64,000 bases of DNA from Brucepastera parasyntrophica (GCF_022376835.1 NZ_CP084606.1:1668501-1732500); one strand, 5' to 3'. Shown: positions 1 to 8,944, numbered from the stretch's first letter. Numbers and translations are program-made. The notes: a model not told the origin generated them from the letters alone.

Positions 1-1926
1 AGTCCGGATTTCATGACTCATGCGGGACAGGAATTCACTTTTTGCCCTTGTACTGGCGAGCGCGTCTTCCTTTGCCTGGATCAGGTTTTGGGTTGTTTCA
101 TCCCGGTAAATGGCGGAGGCAATTAAAAGCCCGCCGGATTTTAATATGTCCTGTTCATGGTTGGTAAAAGAACGTTCCTTAGTGCAATCTTCAAAGCCCA
201 TAAAGCCCCAGAATTCACCGTGAAGAGAAATAGGGATAACAAGCAGGGACTTGCACCCGTCCATACCGGGAAAATTGACGAGATTACCGTCAAGATCCTT
301 GACCAGGGAATTGATTGGGGTCCCGGTTTCCACCAGATAACGCCAATTCGGTACAAAATCATCATAGGGAATATTTACGGCGGGAACGTCCTGGTGAGGT
401 GATATATGGGCATAGCTTCTTGCCCATTCAGCAATCTGGGAACAGCAGACCCTGCCATTGATGGTGCTGTTTTTCCATATATAGGTCCGGTCCACGTCCA
501 CACTTTTTCCGAGTATTTTCAGAGACTCCATAAGGACATCGTAAAAGTCGTCCCTGCTGTTTGCCATTAACAGGGACGCAACCGAGTTGACCGCTTTCAG
601 GAGGCGGTCCTGCCGGATGAGTTCATTTTTTGCTTCTTTCAGGGAACGGAGATCAATCGCATAAGCGGCAAGGGCATGCGAACCTTTGTAGGAAATACGT
701 TTAAGAATAACCCGCATCGGAACCCGGGCACCGTTAAGTTCAAGCTCCGTTTCAAATTCGCTGTATCCTTTTTCAAAAGCGGTTTTTATCCGGTCAGCCA
801 GACTGATTGAAGTCCGGCCGTTGGGCTGATATCTGGGAACACTGCTGTTAATCAGCGGCATGAGATTTTCCACCAGTTCGTCTTTTGACCTGAACCCAAA
901 ATATTCTACCGCGGCAGGATTGCTGTCGATGACATGGAAATGGGCATCGACAATAATATTGACATGGGGATTAGTTTCAAACATTACCTGATTGACCTGC
1001 TGGGTTTCTTCAAGCTCCTTAACGGCTTTTTGAATTTCAGCCTGGAGCCGTTCGTTATAGCGCTCGTTTTCTTCAAGCGCATCCTGAAGTCCCTTTTCGG
1101 TCTCTTTGAGTTTGTCAATATTTAAAAATCCGCCGACCGCTCGCAGCGGTTTTTTCTCCGGGGTCCACTCTATAATCCTGCCTATATCAAGCGCCCATAA
1201 ATAATGGCCGTTTTTCCGGCGCAGTCTGATCTCCCGGGAAAAATGGTCCGTTTTTTCGCTCAGGAAATCTTTCATTGCCTCAAGCGCGCCGGGTAAATCA
1301 TCAGGATGAATAAGCTCCCTCAGCTCGGAAAAAGCCCCGGTAAGTTCACCGGCTTCATATCCCATTATATCGAGAAAGTCCTGATTATATGTGAGCATGG
1401 CGGCGGGTATATTCCATTCCCAGGAAGCCAGGCCCGCTATCTTTGCTATAAAATCGAGCTGATCGGTTTTGAGTTTGAGCTGGGCTTCGGCGTTTTTTAT
1501 TCTGCTTACGTCCTGAACGACGCCCACCATCCTCACAGGCGAGCCGTTTTCATCCCGTTCGATAATACTTCCCCGGTTCTGGGCCCATATAACGGTTCCG
1601 TCTTTGCGCGCTATACGGAATTCGGATTCATATGTATCTGTTTTTCCCGCAATATAATCTTTTATTTCCTGATTTCCGGCGGCAAAATCTTCCGGGAGAA
1701 CCATTTTTTCCCAGGTTGAGGCGTCCTGAGGCAGTTCGCCTGTTTCATATCCTGTTATATGTTCCCACTGTTCACTGAAAACAACTCTACGGGAAGGAAT
1801 ATGGAGGTCCCACAAGCCGATACCGGCGGCGTTTATTATAACGTCCATAGAACCGGCAAAGTAGTCTGTTGGGGAAATTCTTTGATTTGAATTGTTTTGT
1901 TTATTATTACTGCTGTCAGGTGTCAT
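1..1926 (-). CDS. PAS/GAF sensor histidine kinase, 3' end outside window
   Basis: Membrane-free sensor kinase that autophosphorylates a histidine. The frame is open from ATG at 1926 to the left edge, 642 codons. In order I read two PAS folds (about residues 20-130 and 155-265), a third PAS (about 310-430), a GAF domain (about 440-605, ending with the run EFWGFMGFED) and the start of HisKA, with the H-box SHEIRT at the extreme left edge; the phosphorylated His codon is at 13-15. The ATPase domain and any receiver lie outside the window. Its GAF-HisKA part closely resembles the hybrid kinase at 24567-27155 (EFWGFIGFDD, EFLSRMSHEIRT), so the two are paralogues, and receivers may follow here too. 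No transmembrane segment or signal peptide is visible, so a cytoplasmic location is inferred. Ligand unknown. Confidence 0.9.
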   Translation of the reverse strand, partial: MTPDSSNNKQNNSNQRISPTDYFAGSMDVIINAAGIGLWDLHIPSRRVVFSEQWEHITGYETGELPQDASTWEKMVLPEDFAAGNQEIKDYIAGKTDTYESEFRIARKDGTVIWAQNRGSIIERDENGSPVRMVGVVQDVSRIKNAEAQLKLKTDQLDFIAKIAGLASWEWNIPAAMLTYNQDFLDIMGYEAGELTGAFSELRELIHPDDLPGALEAMKDFLSEKTDHFSREIRLRRKNGHYLWALDIGRIIEWTPEKKPLRAVGGFLNIDKLKETEKGLQDALEENERYNERLQAEIQKAVKELEETQQVNQVMFETNPHVNIIVDAHFHVIDSNPAAVEYFGFRSKDELVENLMPLINSSVPRYQPNGRTSISLADRIKTAFEKGYSEFETELELNGARVPMRVILKRISYKGSHALAAYAIDLRSLKEAKNELIRQDRLLKAVNSVASLLMANSRDDFYDVLMESLKILGKSVDVDRTYIWKNSTINGRVCCSQIAEWARSYAHISPHQDVPAVNIPYDDFVPNWRYLVETGTPINSLVKDLDGNLVNFPGMDGCKSLLVIPISLHGEFWGFMGFEDCTKERSFTNHEQDILKSGGLLIASAIYRDETTQNLIQAKEDALASTRAKSEFLSRMSHEIRT

Positions 1927-1980
1927 AGTTTTTCTTCAGCATTCCCTTCCCGTCCATAATTCAAGATAATTCCGGTATTT

Positions 1981-2155
1981 TATTCGAGGCGAGAGTTTAA
2001 TACCCCGCTACCCGCCGACGGTTTTTATAACAACCTATAAAAACGTTAGTTTTTGCAGGTTTTCTGGTATTAAACCCGAGACCAATTCCTCGGGAGAGAA
2101 AAATACTCCAGACCGAAGGTCTGCCTTGCTCTGCGGCGGAGTATTTTATTATAAC
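1981..2155 (+). repeat. Structured intergenic repeat, copy A, with terminator
   Basis: This fills part of the 608-base gene-free stretch 1927-2534. It begins TATTCGAGGCGAG and matches copy B at 51942. Pairings visible: GTTTAATACC (1995-2004) with GGTATTAAAC (2066-2075); AAAAAC/GTTTTT at 2039-2054 capped outside by ACCT/AGGT; CCCGAG (2075-2080) with CTCGGG (2089-2094) around loop ACCAATTC; then AATACTCC (2102-2109) with GGAGTATT (2138-2145) followed by T residues, an intrinsic terminator with an inner AGACC/GGTCT hairpin. It lies between divergent genes. In the rest of 1927-2534 I see no gene; a cobalamin riboswitch was looked for and not found. Confidence 0.7.
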
Positions 2156-2534
2156 AGTGCTTTCGCATATCTTCAATCAATTAAAACCAATTAAAACGAT
2201 TTATGCGGCAATTAACAGGACAGGACTTCTAAAAACTGACCGGGTTTTCAGAGATTCCCAGGATAAAGAAAAGCCAAGCCTGGTTAACAAAAGTAAAACA
2301 GGACCGTTTATTTTGGCCTGAAGCATTGCACAATTCCGATAATGGACATTATAGTATTCCCATGAAACCGAAAAATAAATATGTAATAAATCATTTTCAG
2401 TTTTCCTCCTGGGATTTTGAAAATGATACGGAAAAATCTGCACGGGAGCCGGAAGCCGCAAAAAAAGAAGGTCTGTTTTTTCCGGGTACGGGATTCTGTG
2501 GAAACCCTTCCTTGTTTTTTTCACTTTATTTGTT

Positions 2535-3419
2535 TTGATTTTTTCCTTTATCCTGTTTACAGGCTGTAATTCTTCTCAAAAAGAAAACCAGGAGCAGCAG
2601 GATACTCTGAGAATAATATCCATGGCGCCTTCGTGTACGGTTATCCTTACGGATCTGGGACTGCCCGGATCTCTGGTTGCAGTTGATTCATGGTCAGCGA
2701 GGCAGTACGGCCACCTGCGGGATCTGCCCAGTTTTGATATGATGGATCCGGATATCGAGCAGATAGCGGCGCTGGCCCCGGACATACTGCTTGTTTCCAC
2801 AATGACCCAGGCCGGGGCAAACAGGGACCCATTCAAACCTTTGTCGGATATGGGAATACAGGTGATATACTTCCCTACCAGTGAAAGTCTTGCCGATATA
2901 AAACGGGATGTGCGGCGTATAGCGGATATTACAGGAACAAAGGACCAGGGTGAAAAAATTGTTGCGGATATGGAAGCAACAATAGAAGAAATTGCCTCGG
3001 TGGCGCAGACCATTCCCGAAACGGACAGAAAAACGGTTTTTTTTGAAATTTCAGCGGCTCCTTTTATTTACAGTTTCGGACAGGGGGTATACCTGAATGA
3101 ATTGCTTGAACTTGCCGGGACGGATAATATTCTGAAGGATGAAACCGGCTGGGCAGCCGTTAACGCCGAAACTGTTTTCAGCCGCGACCCGGAAGTCATT
3201 CTGACAAATGTCAGTTATCTTCTGGATCCCATTCCGGAAATAAAAAGCAGGCCGGGCTGGAAAAGCCTCAGGGCCGTAAAAAATAACCGGGTATATTATA
3301 TTGATAATATCAAAAGCTCGCAGCCTGCGCCCGCAGTTATCGGGACGCTGAAAGAAATTGCCGGGGCAGTATACCCGGAGTATTTCCATTTTGACGATAA
3401 CAGCATAACCATAGAATGA
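2535..3419 (+). CDS. btuF: ABC importer substrate-binding lipoprotein (corrinoid/siderophore type)
   Basis: Periplasmic binding protein of the BtuF/FecB fold (Peripla_BP_2) that delivers a corrinoid or ferric chelate to the permease encoded next. The mature part starts after a lipobox LFTGC; recognisable elements are IISMAPSCTVILTDLG at the N-lobe, IEQIAALAPDILLVST, and the C-lobe pattern with GWAAVNAETVFSRDPEVIL. About 280 mature residues, usual for the family. The start is doubtful: TTG at 2535 leaves only ten residues before the lipobox Cys and no basic residue. The same frame is open back to 2427, and a CTG at 2496 would give a plausible signal peptide (LWKPFLVFF then hydrophobic). I use 2535 as the first conventional codon. 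Substrate is not decidable from sequence; the btuF symbol is by analogy. Confidence 0.82.
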   Translation: MIFSFILFTGCNSSQKENQEQQDTLRIISMAPSCTVILTDLGLPGSLVAVDSWSARQYGHLRDLPSFDMMDPDIEQIAALAPDILLVSTMTQAGANRDPFKPLSDMGIQVIYFPTSESLADIKRDVRRIADITGTKDQGEKIVADMEATIEEIASVAQTIPETDRKTVFFEISAAPFIYSFGQGVYLNELLELAGTDNILKDETGWAAVNAETVFSRDPEVILTNVSYLLDPIPEIKSRPGWKSLRAVKNNRVYYIDNIKSSQPAPAVIGTLKEIAGAVYPEYFHFDDNSITIE

Positions 3420-4468
3420 CTTTAAAACGGTGTTTTCTTATTTTTTCACCTCTCCTGACCGTGTTGATTATACTCGCAGGAATAGGGATCGGTTCGGTTT
3501 TTATTTCTCCGGGACAGACAGCGGCGATACTGTTGCATAAACTTGCCGGGAAAGACTTGCCGGAGTCAATTCCCGGGACATTTGCAGGAATTGTCTGGTC
3601 CCTCCGGCTGCCGAGAGTTTTGCTGGCCTGGATTACCGGGGCCGCCCTCTCCGTAAGCGGAGCTGTCATGCAGTCGGTCTTAAAAAACCCTCTGGCCTCT
3701 TCTTTTACTCTCGGAGTTTCCTCGGGCGCATCGCTGGGGGCGGGACTTGTCCTGTTTTTCGGCAGCGCTGTTCCTTTTCTGGCTTTTCTTCCCGCGGAAA
3801 TTGTTTCTTCCGTGCCGGTTCCGCTGGCAGGGTTTTTATTCAGCATGCTGGCAATCGCTGTTGTTATGGGGTTTTCGGGAGCCGTAGACCCTCGTTTCAG
3901 CAATACAACGGTTATTCTTTCGGGGATGGTTTTTTCCCTTTTTATAAACGCTGTTCTGACGCTTCTCTCCGCCCTTTCCCGCCAGGAAATGAGCAGGCTT
4001 CTTTTCTGGCAGATGGGGAGTTTCGCGCTGAAAGGCTGGTCCCCTGTTGTTCTTTTGTTTCCTGTTGTAACGGCGGGAATTCTTGCTGTTTTTTATTTTC
4101 GCCGGGAGATGGATATTTTATCATTCAGCGACGATGACGCTATTGCGATCGGTGTGCCGGCGGGGAAAATAAAAAAGATCCTGATCATACTCGCGTCCCT
4201 GTTAACAGGCTTTACTATTTCATTTGTCGGTGTTATAGGGTTCCTTGATCTGGCCGTGCCCCATGTAGTCCGGAGAATCTTCGGGCCGGGACACCGGACC
4301 CTCATTCCCTTTTCCGCCCTGTTCGGGGGTTTCTTTATGGTGCTCGCCGATATTCTGGCAAGAGTCATTATCCCTTCGCTGGAGCTGCCGGTTGGGGCGA
4401 TAACGGCTGTTTTGGGGACCCCGCTTTTTGCATGGATTTATATCAGCTCGCGCAAGAGGTATGCATGA
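3416..4468 (+). CDS. btuC: FecCD-family ABC permease
   Basis: Inner-membrane permease of the vitamin B12/iron-siderophore importers, 350 residues with about ten hydrophobic segments as expected for BtuC/FhuB/FecD. Family signatures are seen: SLRLPRVLLAWITGAALSVSG near residue 60, LKNPLASSFTLGVSSGASLG near residue 90, and the C-terminal VGVIGFLDLAVPHVVRRIFG, which contains the loop that contacts the ATPase. The ATG overlaps the stop of the binding-protein gene (ATGA), and the next gene overlaps its stop in the same way, so the three are translationally coupled. Confidence 0.92.
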   Translation: MTLKRCFLIFSPLLTVLIILAGIGIGSVFISPGQTAAILLHKLAGKDLPESIPGTFAGIVWSLRLPRVLLAWITGAALSVSGAVMQSVLKNPLASSFTLGVSSGASLGAGLVLFFGSAVPFLAFLPAEIVSSVPVPLAGFLFSMLAIAVVMGFSGAVDPRFSNTTVILSGMVFSLFINAVLTLLSALSRQEMSRLLFWQMGSFALKGWSPVVLLFPVVTAGILAVFYFRREMDILSFSDDDAIAIGVPAGKIKKILIILASLLTGFTISFVGVIGFLDLAVPHVVRRIFGPGHRTLIPFSALFGGFFMVLADILARVIIPSLELPVGAITAVLGTPLFAWIYISSRKRYA

Positions 4469-5370
4469 AAAAGCCGGATGATCTGCCCGGAGAAAAAAAA
4501 CAGGCGGAGGTTCTGCTGAAGGCGGAAAATCTTTACGCAGGATATTCCGGACGCCGTCATAGAAAAGGTAAAGACAGCCGCGAAAACAGTTTTCTGAAAA
4601 ATATAACTTTCTCTTTGCATAAGGGGGAGCGTCTGTGCATAATCGGGCCAAACGGATCGGGCAAGACAACGCTTCTCCGCGTTCTGGCCGGAATTCTGCC
4701 ATATTCCGGTTCCTGTGAGCTTGCTATAACCGACCCTTTTTCCCCGGACTGCGGCAGGGCGCTGGAAAGGGCGGCGCTGCCCCCCGATATGGCAGCCCGC
4801 GAAACAGCTTTTTTGCAGCAGCTTTCCTTCCCGGAATTCTCCTATACGGTCGGAGAAACAGTCTGGATGGGCCTGTATGCCGGACTAAAACAGCAGAGAA
4901 AAATAAAATCAGGCAACAGATCGGAATACTTCAGCAGGACAGTAGCCGACGCGCTCAAACTCTGCGGTATTGAACAGATATATGATAAAACCCTTGATTC
5001 CCTGTCCGGCGGACAGCTCCAGAGGGTGTTTTTTGCCCGGACGCTGGTTCAGGAACCGGCCGTACTTCTTATGGATGAACCCGCGAACCATCTCGACCTT
5101 TTTTATCAGATTGAATTGCTGAATCATATAAATACCTGGGTCAGGGGAGGAAATGAATGCGGAACTCCGTCCGGCAGACCCCGGGCAGCCATAGGCGTGT
5201 TTCATGATCTTTCACTTGCTCTTTATTTTGCTGATACCCTTATACTGATGAATGAAGGATGCATAGCTGATTATGGCCCGCCGCGTGCCGTAATTCACGG
5301 AAATACAATCCGGACCGTATATAATATGGATATTCCGGACATAATGCGGAAAATTTTACAAAAATGGTAA
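4465..5370 (+). CDS. btuD: ABC transporter ATP-binding protein of the same importer
   Basis: Cytoplasmic ATPase powering the FecCD permease. Walker A GPNGSGKTT, signature LSGGQLQRV, Walker B VLLMDEPANHLDL and the switch histidine in GVFHDLSL are all present, so it should be active. I place the start at ATG 4465, which overlaps the permease stop as ATGA and follows AAGAGG; an in-frame ATG at 4432 lies deep inside the permease gene and is unlikely. 301 residues, slightly long because of an insert between the N-terminal strand and Walker A and a second one before the H-loop. Confidence 0.92.
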   Translation: MKKPDDLPGEKKQAEVLLKAENLYAGYSGRRHRKGKDSRENSFLKNITFSLHKGERLCIIGPNGSGKTTLLRVLAGILPYSGSCELAITDPFSPDCGRALERAALPPDMAARETAFLQQLSFPEFSYTVGETVWMGLYAGLKQQRKIKSGNRSEYFSRTVADALKLCGIEQIYDKTLDSLSGGQLQRVFFARTLVQEPAVLLMDEPANHLDLFYQIELLNHINTWVRGGNECGTPSGRPRAAIGVFHDLSLALYFADTLILMNEGCIADYGPPRAVIHGNTIRTVYNMDIPDIMRKILQKW

Positions 5371-5918
5371 AATCTGTTATGCTTAAGAATGTGGTACACA
5401 AAATAAAAGACTCGGTTCCGGACATTCATTCGTCCGTTTTTGTCGCGCAAACTGCAGAAGTTGCCGGAGAGGTGTTTATCGGCGAAAGTTCTTCTGTTTG
5501 GTTCTCCGCATCGGTACGCGGGGATATAGCCCCTATTACTATAGGAAAAGACACCAGTGTACAGGACGGCGCGGTAATTCATTGCGATACGGGCCAGCCC
5601 TGCAGAATAGGCGACGGTGTCACGATCGGGCATGGAGCTATTGTACATTCTGCGGAAATCGGAAACAACACAATTATTGGTATGGGTGCAATTATTTTAA
5701 ACCAGGCGGTAATCGGTGAAGACAGTATAGTCGGAGCCGGCGCTCTTGTAACCGGCGGAAAAACTTTTCCGCCGAAGTCAATGATCCTTGGCAGTCCCGC
5801 AAAGGCTGTCAGAGAGCTTACGCCTGAAGAACTGGCCCACAACCGGGAAAATGCACAGCATTATGTACAGCTCGCTTCCTCGGCCCGAACGGATTATCAG
5901 GAAGTGGAGGTACAGTGA
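5364..5918 (+). CDS. Gamma-carbonic anhydrase family protein
   Basis: Left-handed beta-helix trimer of the gamma-carbonic anhydrase/YrdA/PaaY type. Hexapeptide turns run through residues 30-140 (VFVAQTAEVAGEVFIGE, SSVWFSASVRGDIAPITIG, SVQDGAVIHCD). The metal-site histidines are seen in AVIHCD, TIGHGAIVHS, matching the three-His zinc/iron site. 184 residues, normal length. The ATG overlaps the stop of the ABC ATPase by 7 bases and its own stop overlaps the next start, so it belongs to the importer operon. Whether it hydrates CO2 or has another role with the corrinoid system cannot be read from sequence. Confidence 0.88.
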   Translation: MVKSVMLKNVVHKIKDSVPDIHSSVFVAQTAEVAGEVFIGESSSVWFSASVRGDIAPITIGKDTSVQDGAVIHCDTGQPCRIGDGVTIGHGAIVHSAEIGNNTIIGMGAIILNQAVIGEDSIVGAGALVTGGKTFPPKSMILGSPAKAVRELTPEELAHNRENAQHYVQLASSARTDYQEVEVQ

Positions 5919-6268
5919 CAATTAAAGATATTATTGAAGAACTGCCGGCCCATGTCGTTTACGGGGTACCCGGATTTCAGGATTTCTTTGTCGGGAAAAT
6001 TCTGGCAGGCGATCTAATGAGTGATATTCTTGTATCCGTTGAAGATGAGGCGCTTCTTATCACGGGACTCACAAATGAACAGGCCGTCCGCAGCGCCGAT
6101 ATAATGGGAATATCAACCATTCTTCTGGTAAATGATAAACTTCCCCCGCCGGGAATGAAATCGCTTGCGGAGGAATTCGGCATTACCCTGCTTGCTACGC
6201 CGATGCCCATGTTTGAATCCTGTGCAGCTCTGGGGATTATTCGTGAATTCAAAGATGGAATGCGCTGA
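5915..6268 (+). CDS. DRTGG-domain protein
   Basis: A 117-residue protein that matches the stand-alone DRTGG fold (the domain named after a motif in phosphotransacetylases and CBS proteins): it begins with an IKDIIEELPAHVVYG strand, has GKILAGDLMSDILV and ALLITGLTNEQAVRSADI, and ends with a strand-rich half containing TILLVNDKLPPP. The function of such single-domain proteins is not established; a nucleotide-binding or regulatory role is commonly proposed. The GTG start overlaps the carbonic anhydrase stop (GTGA), and the methyltransferase gene overlaps its 3' end by 14 bases. Confidence 0.7.
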   Translation: MTIKDIIEELPAHVVYGVPGFQDFFVGKILAGDLMSDILVSVEDEALLITGLTNEQAVRSADIMGISTILLVNDKLPPPGMKSLAEEFGITLLATPMPMFESCAALGIIREFKDGMR

Positions 6269-7484
6269 AACAGCGCCTGATCTGGCCCGGGAAGTTCTGA
6301 AAAAGGGCCTTGTTTCAGGGGTTTTGTCAGCGCCGCGCAGGACCGGCAATCAAACTCAAACAGCACAAAAAATCCGCATACGTAAAATAACACAGGGAAC
6401 TGAAGAGGTTTTCCATCTGGAATATTTTCAGGGGAAACAGGTTTTTCACCGGAATAAAACAGGGCCTGAACTCGATGCTTTTATAACTGAATCACTGGGA
6501 ACTGTGTATGCAAAAGCTTCTTTTTCCGTGCAGAATGGGGAAACCATTCAGGCTCTGTCAAATAAACGCGGCAGACTTTCCGTATTGCGGAAAAATAATC
6601 CGGATACAGCCGGAGCCGTTCATCTTTCCGCCGGACAGACCCATGACAGGAAAAAAAAATACATCCTGGAAGAAGGCGTTCCGGTTCCCTTTCTTATGGA
6701 TTTGGGCATCATGAATTCTTCCGGAACGGTTTTAAAAGCAAAATATGATAAATTCCGCCAGATAAACAGATTCCTCGAGTTTATTGAGGATATAGTTCCG
6801 GAACTGCGCCGGCATCTGTCGGAAGAAAAGAAAACCCTTTCAATAATTGACTTCGGCTGCGGCAAATCATATCTTACCTTTGCGGTATATTATTACCTTG
6901 CCGTACTGCAAAAACTTCCGGTCCATATTACAGGTCTTGATCTGAAAAAAGATGTGATACAGAAATGCGGGACACTCGCGCAAAAATACGGATATGACGG
7001 ACTTTCATTTATTGCGGGCGATATTGCCGGATATGCGGAGAATGACAGTCCCGATATGGTTATTTCGCTTCATGCCTGCGACACGGCTACGGACGAAGCC
7101 CTTGCCCAGGCTGTACGAAAAAATGCAAAGATCATTTTTTCCGTACCCTGCTGCCAGCATGAAATAAACGGCCAGCTTTCAAAACAGAATAATGATTCTG
7201 CTTCGCAGCCCGGCCGGTTTATTCTGGCGCCCCTTCTCAGGCATGGTATTGTCCGGGAACAGTTTTCTTCTCTGCTCACCGATGCGCTTCGTGCGTCATT
7301 ACTGGAAAAAGCCGGGTATACGGTACAGGTTATGGAGTTTATCGATATGGTCCACACACCGAAAAACCTGCTCATCCGCGCGGTGTTTTCCGAAACCCGG
7401 GAAAACACCAACCAGAATACCGAATACGAAACCCTGCGGGATTTCATGGGCGTGCATCCGGCTCTTGAAGGCCTGCTTTCCTGA
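6255..7484 (+). CDS. SAM-dependent methyltransferase (Methyltransf_32 type)
   Basis: Class I methyltransferase of 409 residues. The N-terminal half (to about residue 175) is the substrate-side region with basic segments; the Rossmann half starts with the SAM motif IIDFGCGKSYLTFAVYYYL near residue 200, followed by GLDLKKDV, SFIAGDIAGY and VISLHACDTATDEAL, then the SVPCCQHEIN motif that is characteristic of the methyltransferase-32 family. Substrate unknown; related proteins are often annotated as RNA methylases without proof. I start at ATG 6255, which overlaps the DRTGG gene by 14 bases, and not at an upstream in-frame codon within that gene. Last gene of the six-gene overlapping chain that begins at the binding lipoprotein. 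Confidence 0.8.
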   Translation: MECAETAPDLAREVLKKGLVSGVLSAPRRTGNQTQTAQKIRIRKITQGTEEVFHLEYFQGKQVFHRNKTGPELDAFITESLGTVYAKASFSVQNGETIQALSNKRGRLSVLRKNNPDTAGAVHLSAGQTHDRKKKYILEEGVPVPFLMDLGIMNSSGTVLKAKYDKFRQINRFLEFIEDIVPELRRHLSEEKKTLSIIDFGCGKSYLTFAVYYYLAVLQKLPVHITGLDLKKDVIQKCGTLAQKYGYDGLSFIAGDIAGYAENDSPDMVISLHACDTATDEALAQAVRKNAKIIFSVPCCQHEINGQLSKQNNDSASQPGRFILAPLLRHGIVREQFSSLLTDALRASLLEKAGYTVQVMEFIDMVHTPKNLLIRAVFSETRENTNQNTEYETLRDFMGVHPALEGLLS

Positions 7485-7490
7485 TTGCCG

Positions 7491-7946
7491 CTATCTGTCG
7501 GCGCTCTTTTCCCTGTGCACAAGATACACCGGATAAAACAAAAAGACACTGTACATAATCCCGTATACCGTACTGAAAATGGCATAACAGAAAGCCGTAG
7601 CCGGACTTATTTCCAGAGCCGCTTCGGGATAATCCCTCACGGTGAGAAAATATGACAAAAGGCCCTGAAAGGTTGACACTACACCGGCCGCGACAGACAC
7701 CCAGATCAGAGACAGATAATGGCGGGCCGTACTTGCGGAGCCTTCGATTTTTTCCGCTTTAAAAACAAACATAGTCTTTACGCCCCGGACAAAATCCTTC
7801 CAGTGAAAGGTAAAAACCGAAAAGACCAGTACCGCGGCAAGGCTTATAGGCATGGAATCCGGATTAATGAAAAAGCCCGCATTACCGCTGAACCAGGAAT
7901 AAAGCAGAAAAATCCCTGTAATGATAAGAAAACCAAGAAAAATCAT
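7491..7946 (-). CDS. Four-helix membrane protein, MotA-like segment
   Basis: A 151-residue integral membrane protein with hydrophobic segments at about 1-18, 31-48, 78-100 and 118-142. The stretch FFINPDSMPISLAAVLVFSVFTF resembles the second helix region of MotA-type stator proteins, and four helices fit that plan, but the long cytoplasmic loop of MotA is missing, so this is only a weak resemblance. Start chosen at ATG 7946, preceded on the minus strand by an AGGAGC ribosome site; an in-frame extension to 8027 has no such site. Convergent with the methyltransferase gene, 6 bases apart. Confidence 0.6.
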   Translation of the reverse strand: MIFLGFLIITGIFLLYSWFSGNAGFFINPDSMPISLAAVLVFSVFTFHWKDFVRGVKTMFVFKAEKIEGSASTARHYLSLIWVSVAAGVVSTFQGLLSYFLTVRDYPEAALEISPATAFCYAIFSTVYGIMYSVFLFYPVYLVHREKSADR

Positions 7947-8203
7947 GTCAGCTCCTTTATACCGGTAAAGTAAATTGTACCCGCATATTATATATACAGA
8001 TTTGACGGCAGAATGTTGGAAAAACATTCCGCTCGGTTTTTACCAATAATAAAAATTTCACGAAAAACTTGACTTTGACACTGGTATTATCCTTACTTTT
8101 AAGTAACAGCTATTACAAAAAGAAAACCCAAATCAACACGTTATACATAAAATCTTCCCGATAAGAAGCAGTTTGTTCCGGACATACACATAAGGAGAAC
8201 CCT

Positions 8204-8938
8204 ATGAACACAAAAAGCAATCCCCTTGAAGGCCGCATCGCCGATCTGGTTTTCGATAACGGCTATCATTATCGCAGCGAGTACCTGCCCGGAAACCGCC
8301 TGAAATGGACGGACATGAATCCCAAAAGTCCCGGGGACAGTGAAACCGAAACTGTCCATGTATATCAGCAGGAAGACGGGATATTCACCGTCAGCTGGAT
8401 TGAAAGTACAGGAGCGGCGGTCACCCATTCCATCAACATCAATGAAGGGCACGTTCAGGGATTCCGTTCCGCGGACAAACTGTCCGCCTGCGGCGGCAGG
8501 GAAGCATGTTTTTTCAGCGGCACTTACACCCTCATCCATGCCGACGGAAACCCCGACAAGGTTCCGCTGACCAACCTGCAGATCGTGACGGATTTCTGGG
8601 AAGGATTCTTCAACCGTCACGACATAGGATACGCCGACAAATATTTAGCCGCGCCATACACCCAGCACAACCCCGGCGTGGCGGACGGCGTGGAAGCATT
8701 CAAGGAAAGGTTTGCACCGATGTTCAGGAATGAATACAGGGAGTTCACCGCGGAAATCGTGCGCTCAGCTTCTTCGGGAGACCTGGTATATCTGCACAAC
8801 CACAAGCGGCCGCACCCCGGCGATCCCGGAAACGCGGGTATGGATATTTTCCGGGTAGCCGGCGGGAAAATCGTGGAACACTGGGATATTATCCAGCCGG
8901 TTCCCGCGCAGGCGGCGAACGCCCATCCGATGTTTTAA
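8204..8938 (+). CDS. MoaF-like beta-barrel fused to SnoaL-like domain
   Basis: A 244-residue two-domain protein. Residues about 8-115 look like the MoaF N-terminal lipocalin-like barrel (LVFDNGYHYRSEYLPGNRLKW, FTVSWIESTGAAVTHSININ). Residues about 128-240 are a SnoaL-like cone fold of the NTF2 superfamily: VTDFWEGFFNRHD, YTQHNPGVADGVEAFKERF, and the terminal DIFRVAGGKIVEHWDIIQPVP. SnoaL-like proteins bind small hydrophobic ligands or act as isomerases/hydrolases; the ligand here is unknown. A ribosome site AAGGAG precedes ATG 8204. A strong Shine-Dalgarno and a 19-21 codon ORF follow immediately downstream, suggesting a lost second gene. Confidence 0.72.
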   Translation: MNTKSNPLEGRIADLVFDNGYHYRSEYLPGNRLKWTDMNPKSPGDSETETVHVYQQEDGIFTVSWIESTGAAVTHSININEGHVQGFRSADKLSACGGREACFFSGTYTLIHADGNPDKVPLTNLQIVTDFWEGFFNRHDIGYADKYLAAPYTQHNPGVADGVEAFKERFAPMFRNEYREFTAEIVRSASSGDLVYLHNHKRPHPGDPGNAGMDIFRVAGGKIVEHWDIIQPVPAQAANAHPMF

Positions 8939-8944
8939 GGAGGT

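Noticed and set aside
2156..2534. Cobalamin riboswitch upstream of the importer
   Set aside because: I looked for the conserved B12-box and core strings and found none; the region has no matching structure.
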